Notes under the pieces: model-generated
What the model was told of the DNA's origin: nothing
Databases searched by the model: none
The model's input: the letters and a program-made list of their open reading frames with translations, nothing else
Position numbers and translations under genes: made by a program
Part shown: one piece after another, positions 54,865-64,000 of the stretch
Numbering within the stretch: position 1 is the stretch's first letter
How the letters are laid out: each line of letters starts with the position of its first letter
NCBI GenBank assembly: GCA_019279435.1
Contig: JAAALK010000289.1
Span: forward strand, 53,695,164 to 53,759,163
Reading direction: 5' to 3'
DNA: 64,000 bases
DNA from: Zizania palustris
Lineage: Eukaryota; Streptophyta; Magnoliopsida; Poales; Poaceae

Positions 54865-55758
54865 TGTTGATAGCAAAAAATGGCACTAAATGGTTAAGAT
54901 TGTCAAAATATCAATTTTGGTAATTTGGGCCAAAAATACACATGTCCTGGATCGGGCCGAAGGCCCATTAAGCTATGGGATTTGGAAGCCTTTCTAGCAG
55001 GCCTTCTACCTTCGGCCTGAAGGCCTTCAGAGGCTCGCCTCGCCGAAGCTTCGGCCCGAGGAGCAGGCTTCGGTGAGCCATGCCGAAGGCCCACTTCGGG
55101 CTGATTTCCAAAGATGGAGTTTGAGTCTGATTCTGGCTAATTTTATCGCTAGCGTCCCTTCGCTGGTCCGAACGGACCCCCACAGCGATCTACTCCGTGC
55201 CGGAGCACACGTTGCATCAGAGTACACTTCATGTTGAAGTATACTTCGCACCGGACACCGTGACGCCGAAGTCCCCCGTCCGACCGAGGTTTCACCGTCG
55301 ATCTAACCGGGTACCCCTGTCGGTCTGACCGCCCGGAGCCCTCTTCGCACTAGGACACTGAGGCCACCTTCAAAGACCCCCCTTCGCATAAGTGTCGGTC
55401 CGACTGAGGCTTGTTCCCCGATCTGACCAGCCAGAAGGCCGAAGTCTCTCTCCAGAGCCCTTTGGCTCTTTATTTTTCGGTAACATTACTTATGTTGTGC
55501 GGTCCGACTGACTCTACTTGGCTGGTCTAACCGACTATTCTATTTTTCGTCTAATTGACTTTAGTTAGCCGATTAAATCTGATAATACTTATTTTTCAGT
55601 TAATTGGGTTATATTTTTAGTGATATAATTGAATTGCCTAGCGATTCCGTTTTCCTCTTACCACTAATTAAGGATAATCGGAACGCGACTTCAACGTCTC
55701 ATGATGTTTTTGGATCGTCGAATCGGCCCAAGTGCGGGGGCACATTTTCATGTCAACA
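54865..55758 (+). repeat. 3' LTR of D (894 bp), chimeric
   Basis: It starts TGTTGATAGC and ends TGTCAACA like B's LTR. From about 55150 the middle is different and carries palindromic GGTCCGACC/GGTCTGACC-like motifs resembling F. It is shorter than other LTRs of the family and lacks the TATAAATA segment. The next five bases are GTTGG, an unmatched right target copy. Confidence 0.78.
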
Positions 55759-56369
55759 GTTGGCTACATAAAACCAACCCGAGCGCCACCCCTTGTTTGA
55801 AGAGGGAAGTGAGACAAAGATGTACTCTGCCACCTTCCCATCACGAAGTTGAAGCCCGCATCCTCCAACCACTTTGCTCCGAAGAGGTCGCAAGCAGAAG
55901 AAGTTGCGGAAAAGATTGAAATGGGGATCAATCCCCAGGAAAGATTCACACAACTCGACGAAAATAGCAAGGTGGAGAATGGAGTTTGGATTCAGATCAC
56001 AGAGAGAAATATCGTAATGATAAAGAATGTCATGAAGAAAAGGATGAACCGGCAACCCGAAGCCACGAAGGAAGAAAGAATCAAAGACCACGATCTCGTG
56101 GGTGTCTGGGGAAGGAAATGTCTCACCGCCGGCCACTCGCCATGATGAGATGGCCTTCGGTGGGATATCTCCCTGATCCTCTAGCGCTTGCACCACCTCT
56201 TCTCCCGTGGAGGAGACATGGAACTCATCCAGGCGATCCACTGGCTTTTAGGAGTGTTTGCTTCCATTAAAGTCTCGGATGCCCTTGCCAAAGGATTCAG
56301 GCTGAATAGTCTTCGGGCCTTGCAGTAGCAAACCACGTAGTTGTAATGCTGAAAACTTTTGCGAGGCAC
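55759..56369 (-). pseudogene. Antisense Transposase_28-type gene exon of G
   Basis: Minus strand: MPRKSFQHYNYVV (ATG 56369) is separated by a frameshift near 56245 from the domain part. The latter carries FGLPVHPFLHDILYHYDISL, PNSILHLAIFVELCESFLGI and SNKGWRSGWFYVAN. This is the PF04195-like region in a form common in grass elements. It is cut by D's LTR at 55758. No introns can be judged because only the first exon remains. Confidence 0.72.
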
Positions 56370-56433
56370 TAGGAGATTAGAAGAAGAAGGAAGTGAAAGA
56401 TGGAGTACTACTTCAAGAAGCGTCGAGGAAGGT

Positions 56434-56441
56434 TACTTATA
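56434..56441 (-). promoter_or_regulatory. TATA-like box of the antisense gene in G
   Basis: Minus strand GTTATAAGTAACC, about 65 bp upstream of ATG 56369. It is weaker than in A and C. Confidence 0.45.
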
Positions 56442-56759
56442 ACTTTCCTCCCGCGGTTCCCCATCCAGATGCGTTATGACTGCCAAAGAGAACGATTTAG
56501 AAAAGCAACTTTTCACCATCAATCGCACCGGTGCGGCTCCTAGGGATCACTCATAGGGTCCTAAACCATGTTCCAGAAGACGAAGCAAGAAAAAAGTAAG
56601 TGAAGTGACAATGCCAACTATTGTCTCTCCGTGTAGTAACTTCCACCCGCAGGGAGTCCGCACGGTTTCAAGATCAAATACACCAATGGTAAACTCCCCC
56701 AAAGAAGATGTTTTGACACTAAAGCAATTCTCCGAAGGAACTTCAGCCTCGGGGGCTAC

Positions 56760-57480
56760 ACTCAGTAGGTGCACCTAGGCGGTGCACTGATCATAGACAT
56801 GACTACATCAAAGGTACTTGGAGCTCTTATTGCTTGCTTTGAGCATGGCACGCACCAAAAAGTGCTTGGACATGACTACATCAAAGGTACCCCACCGACT
56901 GGTTTCACTCGGACTGCCGACTACTGGCTAGGCCAGCCTATGAAGGACTTCCCGACAGCTAGGTCTCCCACTCGGGAGCAAATACGCTCGAGTGGTGAGA
57001 CGCCAATGGTGGGTCCACGGCCATCCGCCCAATGGTTATCTCCAATCAACGCCAACGGTTACCTCCAGTCAATACTGATGTCTCTATGACAGTCATTCAG
57101 CACCAATTAAAGGCAGATATGCTAGTAGTTCGGCGGTTGTTTCTGCATGCTATCAATGTCACGAATAATTCTTGTAACTCCCGAGACCTTCTCATATAAA
57201 ACAATTAGCGGAGGCCCTGATAAGGGCACGAGACGATAACACAACACATCATCAGATCACAACACCCCTCCATTCATCCATACACACATAGGAGTAGGGT
57301 TATTATCCTCCAGGAGGCCTGAACCTGACTAAAACTCTCTCGTGTCTATCTCCTTATTGTTTTCCCCCTTTCTGCCCCTCTCGACCGGGGTAACCATCAA
57401 ATCCATAGCCGTGACTCCTCCCTTCTACCTATACAAATCACACTATGGGTATCCCCTGTAGGCTTGCCATTCCCACGCAA
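56760..57480 (+). repeat. LTR-like sequence of G
   Basis: It follows the GGGGGCTAC purine tract. It contains TCATATAAAACAATT (about 57193-57207), then sequence such as ACGATAACACAACAC and GGAGTAGGGTTATTATCCTCC typical of grass Gypsy R-U5 regions. Neither terminus is certain. Confidence 0.5.
56796..56890 (+). repeat. 22-bp direct repeat pair
   Basis: A 22-bp word beginning GACATGACTACATC occurs exactly at 56796-56817 and 56869-56890 (73-bp spacing) in the U3-like part of G's LTR. A partial duplication or a regulatory repeat. Confidence 0.7.
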
Positions 57481-57746
57481 CGACATAGGCCTTTTAGAGT
57501 AGCAATCTTTTGGTTAGTTAGTAATGAATGTATGTTGTCCTAATATATGGAACATTGATGGTCTCTTTTTTTAGCTTGTGTTGGATGTTATTATCGATGG
57601 ATGGATGTATTGATGATTGATGGATCTTGTGTTGGCCTTTATGCACCTATGTATTTAAGAATTAGTTCAATGACTTTTATAAGTGCTATATACATCTAAA
57701 TATTAGATGGTGGCTCTATAACGATGACGCTTTCATGATGCTCTGG
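57481..57746. other. Unassigned AT-rich sequence
   Basis: No recognised gene, terminal repeat or LTR. It lies between G and the CACTA relic and may be the decayed 3' part of that transposon. Confidence 0.35.
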
Positions 57747-58860
57747 TCAATTAAGCTTGGTCTTAACATCTTCAAATAAGTGAGAGCAAAATGTCATACA
57801 CTCCTCTAATATGTATTGCTCAGCTATTGAACCTTCAGGGTACGCTTTGTTCCTCACATAGCCTTTAAGCGTACGTAGGTACCTCTCAACGTGATACATC
57901 CATCTATAGCGCACAAGGCCTCCAAGTCTAGCCTCTTTAGAAAGATGAATTAGCAAATGCATCATTATGTCAAAAATGTAGGTGGGAATATCATCTCAAG
58001 GCAACATCGATTCTTTCTAATTGTGTTGTCTAGATGCTCAATGTATTTTTCCTGCAACTCCTTCGAACATATTGCATTGAAGAATTCGCTAAGCTAAATC
58101 AGTGCGATCACTACATCTTCACGACATATGTTACATACCACCAAAGGCAATAGTTTCTATAGAACAACATGGTAGTCGTAAGTTTTCATTTCGGACAAAT
58201 TACACCCCTTGACGTCCACGTCTCTCCTGATATTGGAGGCATATCCATCAGGCTTCTTCACTCCTAAAAATTTGCATAAAATTTTCTTCTCATCCTTGCA
58301 TAAAGTGTACAATGATGGTGGCAAAGTATATTTACTATTCTCCACAACAAGATGTTGATCCTTCATATACCCAAATGCTCCATGTCAAGCCAAGCATTTT
58401 CACTGTCCTTGCATTTACCTTCCTTGTCAAGTAAAGTCCCTAGTATGCTCTCACAAATATTTTTTCTTAATGTGCTTGACATCCAAATTATGCCTTATGA
58501 GCAATGATCCCCAAAAAGGTAATTGAAAAAATACTCTTCTTCCTCCAGTTGTGCCATCTAGTTTCTTCCTCGTACTGCTTTCTCTTTCTTGTATCCAACC
58601 TAAATTTTAGTTGCTCAAAACTCTCGTACTGCACCAACACTTGCTATCTAGTGAGGGGCACTAGAACCTCCCTACTTTCGCCCTCATTATTGAAGCTAAC
58701 TTTGTTCCTTCGCCACTTGTGATCTAAATGCAAAAATCGGCGATGTCCTAGGTAGCAATGCTTGGAGCCATATTTTAGCCACAAGTAGTCAGTTTCCTTG
58801 TGGCAGTATGGACATGAAAACTTGCCTTTTGTGCTCCAACCAGATAGCATAGCTTAAGCA
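57747..58860 (-). pseudogene. CACTA (En/Spm) TNP2-type transposase relic
   Basis: Minus strand. 58850-58644 (LSGWSTKGKFSCPYCHKETD, GHRRFLHLDHKWRRN) fits the Transposase_21 region of TNP2. 58366-58157 (YTLCKDEKKILCKFLGVKKP) fits the following part. 57965-57747 (RWMYHVERYLRTLKGYVRNK, SIAEQYILEECMTFCSHLF) fits DUF4218. The order is right but frames are broken and both transposon ends are missing. No CACTA terminal repeats were found. Confidence 0.82.
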
Positions 58861-59108
58861 GGAAAATCATTAATTGTCCAAAGTAAAACTACACATCGAT
58901 TAAAATTATTATTTACCTTTGCATCCCAAGTTTCAACACCATTATCTCAAAGATCCTTCGTCTCATCAATTAGGGGCTGCAATTACACATCAATATTCAT
59001 CATAGGAGATTTTGGATCAGGGATCAACATTGACATCATCCAATATGATTCTTTTAAACATAACCAAGGAGGCAAGTTATAGGGTATCAATATCACTGGC
59101 CATGTAGT
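58861..59108 (-). other. Probable N-terminal remnant of the CACTA transposase
   Basis: Short broken frames on the minus strand continue the same orientation, with WMMSMLIPDPKSPMMNID-like sequence near 59040-58990 that fits Transposase_21. It is cut at 59108 by H's LTR. Confidence 0.5.
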
Positions 59109-60462
59109 TGTTGACACCAAAATGTGCCCCCACACTTGGCTCCATTCGACGATCCAAAAGTATGCGGATGCTTAGGGACAAGCCTAAGCGTAACACAACA
59201 CCGACGTCGTGTTCCGACTACCCTTAGCCGTGGTAAGGGGGGTGGAGTCGCTAGGTAATCAGATCACACAGAAATAATCCAATTAGCCGAAAGAAAGGTA
59301 TTTAAACAGAACAAGTCAAAATCTGAACGGAGCCTGACTGATTCAAAGTATGGTGCGAAGGGTGTCACCGAAGCGTACCTTCGGTGTTTGATGCGGGGTG
59401 TCCCGCCGAAGGGTGCCTTTGGTGTTCTGACTGATCTGGCCAGAGATAAACTCCGAACCGATCTGGACGCAATAATCACCTCTGAACAGTGGGGTTCGGC
59501 GTGAAGTCTCCGATATAGTAGGGTACAAGGAAATGACTTAGGCACAGCGCATGAGCGTGACTTCATCCAGAGCGGAGTATGGGCATGGTGAAACCTGTCG
59601 TGGCGAAGTTTGTCGGCGAAGCGTGCCGACGTGTGAGACTTGGCCAAACCGACAACAACGTGATGGCCTGGCACGGGCGATCGAAGCAGCAGTCTCACCG
59701 AAGGGTGTTCTGGCAATCTCCGAAACCGATCTCTCAGCTATGGACACCTCCGACAAAGTAGCTCCGAACATGGAAACCTGCAACAGAGTAGATTCGAAGT
59801 ACCAATTCGGCCTGAGGACCGAATTCTGCTAAGTGTTGCACTAGTGGTAAAAGTAGCAAACTGTTACGCAGATTAGCGGATACTTCATAGGCGAAGTAAA
59901 AAGGCGATAGCAATCTATTACGTAGATTAACGGATACTTTACAGGCGAAGTAACAAGGCTTACCACTATTCCTAAGTGGCCATCAGAGGGCTTCCAGGCA
60001 AACCCACGAAGAGTACAGAAAAGTAAAGATAAAGTATAATACGATTCAAAGCTAGGGCTTTGTGGTTGATTTGTGTTGGGGGCCTTCTGAACCGGCCTCA
60101 CCCCTATATTTATAGGGGCTAGAATTCTAATCTCTAAGCCTAATTTGGTGGAATTCTGTTTGGTCACATGTAAAATACTTTGTCAAAAATCTGACTCAAT
60201 CTCTAACTCTTGCCCAAAGTGGGCCTTCGCCCTGGCCTGCCGAAGCCTGCTCCTCGGGCCGAAGCTTTGGTGGAGTGGGCCTCCGAAGGCCTTCGGGCTG
60301 AAGGCTGTGGGCTGGCTGGAAGCTTCCGAAGCCCATTGCCCAGTGGTCCTTTCAGCCCTGTAGGGCTTCGGCCTAATCTGGGACATGTGCATTTTCGGCC
60401 CAAATTACCAAAATTGATATTTTAACAATCTTAACCATTGATGCCATTTTTTGCTATCAACA
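59109..60462 (-). repeat. 3' LTR of H (1354 bp), B family
   Basis: On the plus strand it starts TGTTGACACC and ends GCTATCAACA. It is very similar to E's LTR 41249-42605, including the TATA box (minus TATAAATA) at 60114-60107. GTAGT (59104-59108) is the candidate flank duplication; the other copy is not visible. Confidence 0.88.
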
Positions 60463-60740
60463 CATGCCCCCCTTCCTTTTAGTGAACTAAGTGAACTAAA
60501 AGCTCAACAGGCTAAAGGTGATACCATCCATATCGGCCTTTCGACATCTTTTAAGTTGTTTGCCACATACTTGGGAAATACCTTTTCAAGTATCTACCAT
60601 TCAAAGCTCTTAGAAACCGCTCTCCTTGCATAGATTCTAACACATATGCGTCGCCAGGAGCGATTTTGGCTATTTTGAAAGGGCCTTCCCAACTAGGCGA
60701 CTATTTACCAAATTTGGGACACTTAGTGCCTAAGGGTAAA
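60463..60740 (-). pseudogene. pol: Integrase C-terminal remnant of H
   Basis: Minus strand homologous to 42606-42890 of E: the tail with GPFKIAKIAPGDAYVLES-like sequence, then the non-coding bases before the LTR, including the purine-rich tract. It is cut at 60740 by TGTAACACCCC. Confidence 0.75.
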
Positions 60741-61518
60741 TGTAACACCCCTAATTTCCAAAAGAAATAAAAATACATTTTATTATATTTATTCTCTGAA
60801 AAGGATTATTTTATTCCCTTAATGCCACTCATGCTTGAATGAGCTAGAACCTAGAACAAATGTCCAAACGAGAGCCTAGAAAATTTTGTATATGATCCCA
60901 AGGCCAAGAAATATTTTTGAGAATTTTTACAGATTTTTATCACTCTTGGAGGAAACCTCAATATTTTAAACTAATTTCAGAAATTAAATTTATTCGAAAA
61001 GCATTTTAAATAGTAACGGGCCCCTCCCCCTCTTCTCCCTCCCCCGGCCGGCCCAGCCCACTCCCTCCCCACGCCCCTCACTGACAGGCGGACCCCACTA
61101 GTCAGTGACCCTCTCCCTCAGCGCGCGCACGCCCGACACCTCTGCCCCACCTATTGGCGCCAACCCCCTCTCGGCCGAACCTGACACCACCCGTCAGCCC
61201 CGCCTATTGCCACACCCGCACACCCGCGCCCCACTGACTATGGCCCCCGCTCGTCAGACCCATCATCGACCTCATGCCACCGCCCCCAAATCTCGCCGGC
61301 TGATGACCTCGCCCTCGAATCCACCTCGCCGGCCCTCTCCCATGAAATTGGCGCCATCAATCGGTCCCCCGAGCCCCGCCGGCTGTTTCCCCTCGTTAAT
61401 CCTCACGATTACACCCTGGGATCGCGCTACGCGTGCATTGCCGAGCCTCACCGGCGCCATTGAAGACCCCCCTCAACTTTCCATGTGTACACCGCCCGTT
61501 TTACCCCGCTGGCGTCCC

Positions 61519-61526
61519 TATTTAAG
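61519..61526 (+). promoter_or_regulatory. TATA-like box in LTR I
   Basis: TATTTAAG in a GC-rich context (CGTCCC before, CCCC after), about 780 bp after the LTR start; a plausible core promoter. Confidence 0.4.
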
Positions 61527-61932
61527 CCCCTGGTACAACCGCATCCACCCCTTGCTAGCAATTGCACCGGAATCGAACAAAATGCCCGTGCTCCAAGTTT
61601 TAACACCACATCGCCGCCCCTACTCCAGTCACTGCTCGCCATCGCTGGAGTCCCCCTTCGCCCTCGACGACCACACCGCCGTGACCGTAGCAACCACCCC
61701 AACCCTGGCCACCACTCCATCGCCGATGAACCCCGCCGAAACACCATCATTGACATGGGACCCGAATGCCTTCGCCGCTCCCGCTCGTCACCGGCAGCAA
61801 CCCGACGACCTCAGACCTCGCCAATGGTACCATCTCGACCACTACGCTTTATTGATTCTATTTTAGCCCTTAGATTTGGCCGCCATCGCTCGTCGTAGCC
61901 GCTAGGCCCTCGCCGTCGCCGGAGAAGATGAC

Positions 61933-61957
61933 CGGCACGGGCTGAGTACCCGTGCCG
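61933..61957 (+). repeat. Perfect hairpin, 9-bp arms
   Basis: CGGCACGGG and its exact complement CCCGTGCCG separated by seven bases. No following T-tract, so not a simple terminator. Confidence 0.7.
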
Positions 61958-64000
61958 TGTCGGATTCGATCGCGGTCGTGCGATCCTGATCCAACGGTGA
62001 TGATTAAAACGTTCGCTCGGTTTAATCAGATACCTTGGATCTCAGCGAAGTGGTATGATCTAATCTGAGCCATCCATTTATATTTAAAACCCACGTTTAA
62101 TCTGAGCCACACAATGCGTACCGGTTCGGCATTTTAATCGTGGCTGTCCACGTCCACTTAATGCCCCCCCCTCGCCCGTGGCCGCCCGATCACGATCCAA
62201 CGGCGGATCTGGATCCGGCGCACGTGCACAGTGCGCGGGTTCACGGTGGGTTCGGTTCACCGTGTACCGGTGACTATTTTGGATTTAATTCAAATTCCAG
62301 AAATAGTTTTAAACTTCTAAAATTCATATCTTGCTCATTTTAACTCTAAAATTAAACATTTCAATTCCAGAAAATTCATAATTTTATTCTCTACATGTTG
62401 GTACAATAAAAACAGTAGGTTTATTTTGAGTATTTTATGTTTATTTAATAAAGTGTACTTTAGGATAAAATCAAAATTGGTCCATTTCAATTTTAGGAAA
62501 ATTTATCTTTTATCCCCTACATATTGGTGTAAATGAAACACTAGGTTCATTCTGAACTTTTTATTTTAAATTAATTGGAAGTTTAAAATACATTAGTTTA
62601 CATTTTTGTTCCTTTTTAGAACATCCCTAACTTCCTCTAAATTCATTTTAAACATTCCTATAATAATTTTAGAAGCTCAATAACTTTATTTTCCTTAAAT
62701 TTAACCCAAACAAAACCTATATGATTATTGTGTGATTTTGGATTGTTTATTGAATGTTATGTTTATTATTCATATTGAAAAGACTACGATGCCGCCGAGG
62801 AGCTGGAGTACTTCCCGGAAGTCCCTCCCTCACCTTTCGCTGAACAAGGCAAGTCACCAAACCAATCTTTTGAGCATACTGAACCCAGTTTTGTTAAACT
62901 ATCACTAAAACATATATGATATATATGCATTAGTCAAATGAAAGCTTTACTATATATTTATTTAGATCCCCCGACCTTGATGTGCAACCCAAGCCATGCT
63001 ATCTAGCCTAAACTCCTTGTCACCATATTATTAAGCACTATTAGCTAGTGTCCAATGTATCGACACGATTGCTATAGGATTAAAAATGAGTCGTAGCGAT
63101 TGGAATCTACTATATGATCCCCGTTATCCTTATCTCTGGAATTCTGTTGGTGATAGAGTTATGGTTATGAGTGTATGCATGGTGGGTTCTGGGTGCAAGC
63201 TAGGGCATTGGTCGGTAGCACCCGGGGCACTATAAGGACCGGTCTGCGGGATTCATTGCAATACATTTCCATACTAACCACAAGTCTAGTGGGTAAGTCC
63301 TAACTAAGGTATGGAGTGTTCCAATCCAAGGCACCACTTGGAGATGGGTCAAGCAGCACCTGCGGGTGGATTGTACCGATGTGGCGCAAAAGAGGGTGCG
63401 ACGTTAGCCGGGATGCGGCCTGGCGCGCCGGCGAAACCTAGAGCGGGTGATTATCGCTTGGAGCATTTCATGCTGAGGTTTTGGCACGAGTTCCCATGGT
63501 ATGGGTCATCTCGTTACACTTTGGTGTTTGAGATGAGTGTGTGCCTTGTGGGTAAAGTGGTACACCTCTGATCAGAGTTTTAAATCTTTTCGAAAAGCTG
63601 AGCCCATGGTCAAGGGTGGGTTGCGTGACATCCCACAGTTAGTTTACTTTCATGAGTGTCGCATGATGATTTGACATGTAAGGACTGTTGTGCGAGGAGG
63701 GAAAATGTACTCCTGAGTTAGATGGTATTATGATGTTCATGTTTAATATTCCGTATGATTAAATTGGACTACACTAAATGCAATAACTGAAAAATGTACT
63801 TTTCCGCACTCTTAGCCATTATCCTTCCTTTGTTATTATCTTACATTACTATTGCATCTGCGGTGGCTTGTTGAGTACTTTTTGTACTCATACCCGTTGG
63901 ACACACAATTCAGAGGATGCCTACTACGAGGAAGATGTTCTGGAGTAGCGACCCAGTCAAGAAGAAGATCCTGAAGAGGGCGTTCATCATGCTTTTTATT

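Larger units (their letters stand above)
37838..55758 (+). mobile_element. D: B-family Tat Gypsy element, 5'-truncated, split by E
   Basis: Left part 37838-41248 (gag, linker, protease, start of RT); right part 51641-55758 (rest of RT, RNase H domains, integrase, 3' LTR). The RT frame breaks between a Lys-Ile codon pair and VCIDF exactly at E's ends. D has the normal gene order, which shows that B's middle is inverted. It carries many stops and frameshifts. Confidence 0.85.
55759..57480 (+). mobile_element. G: 3' end of another Tat element (antisense gene, PPT, LTR)
   Basis: The same arrangement as A and C: minus-strand Transposase_28-type exon, its TATA box, purine-rich CCTCGGGGGCTAC near 56748-56759, and an LTR-like region. 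Protein and nucleotide sequence are much more diverged, so it represents another subfamily. The right edge is approximate. Confidence 0.65.
60741..64000 (+). repeat. I: long LTR-like sequence starting TGTAACACCCC, runs off the window
   Basis: TGTAACACCCCTAATTTCC begins abruptly inside H's integrase tail, as expected for an LTR start. Many grass LTRs open with TGTAACACCCC. It has a GC-rich block 61020-61900, a TATA-like box TATTTAAG at 61519, AT-rich sequence 62280-62760, and GGGTAAAGTGGTACACCTCT near 63552, typical of long grass LTRs. No gene is supported. The 3' end is beyond the window, so complete LTR, solo LTR and non-autonomous element cannot be separated. Confidence 0.62.

Noticed and set aside
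57747..59108. A host gene with DUF4218
   Set aside because: The order of Transposase_21, its follow-on region and DUF4218 is that of CACTA TNP2 transposases, with stops and frameshifts throughout.
61105..61866. A 253-codon proline-rich ORF
   Set aside because: It lies in a very GC-rich block of an LTR-like region, where stops are rare by composition. No domain or homologous motif was seen, and other frames are also open.

Overview
This window is plant nuclear DNA, almost certainly from a grass (Poaceae). It is a dense nest of decayed LTR retrotransposons with no recognisable host gene. The evidence is Tat-lineage Ty3/Gypsy elements with archaeal-type RNase H, a Sirevirus-like Ty1/Copia element with ~2-kb LTRs, a CACTA (TNP2) transposase relic, a Mutator-like MITE and GC-rich grass-type LTR sequence. 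The species cannot be named from the sequence alone.

Layout. 1-1765 is a pol relic (X) of the same family as element A. 1766-24441 is Gypsy element A: 491-bp LTR, tRNA-Asp-like primer site, gag, protease, reverse transcriptase, archaeal-type RNase H and integrase, four 117-bp tandem repeats, a long antisense gene, and a 3' LTR lacking its last ~32 bp. A is split at 4175/15552 by the Copia element S (4176-15551), which has TG..CA ends and a perfect 5-bp target duplication (GCCTT). 24442-33226 is a second Gypsy family (B), 5'-truncated, with its protease-RT block inverted. 33227-36943 is C, the antisense-gene end and LTR start of an A-like element. 36944-37837 is a minus-strand LTR fragment (F). 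37838-41248 plus 51641-55758 is D, a B-family element interrupted by E (41249-51640), a B-family element in opposite orientation; E itself carries a 146-bp MITE. 55759 to about 57480 is G, another antisense-gene/LTR relic. 57747-58860 is CACTA transposase remains. 59109-60740 is H (B-family LTR and integrase tail, minus strand). 60741 to the end looks like a long LTR beginning TGTAACACCCC.

The most interesting system is the antisense gene of the A-type elements. In A it reads as five exons on the minus strand (23484 down to 19742) joined by four GT-AG introns. The exon lengths sum to exactly 1137 codons, interrupted only by four TAG codons. The N-terminal part matches the Pfam family called putative gypsy-type transposon (Transposase_28); a basic NLS-like patch and a coiled coil follow. 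The gene has its own TATA box about 100 bp upstream of its ATG. The independent copy C has introns 1-3 at the same places and the same TATA placement. An antisense gene is the one arrangement in which introns survive retrotransposition, because the genomic RNA carries them in the wrong orientation to be spliced.

Most reading frames are broken by TAG codons at sites where relatives have CAG, or by CpG transitions. This suggests long silencing by DNA methylation. No element appears able to move on its own.
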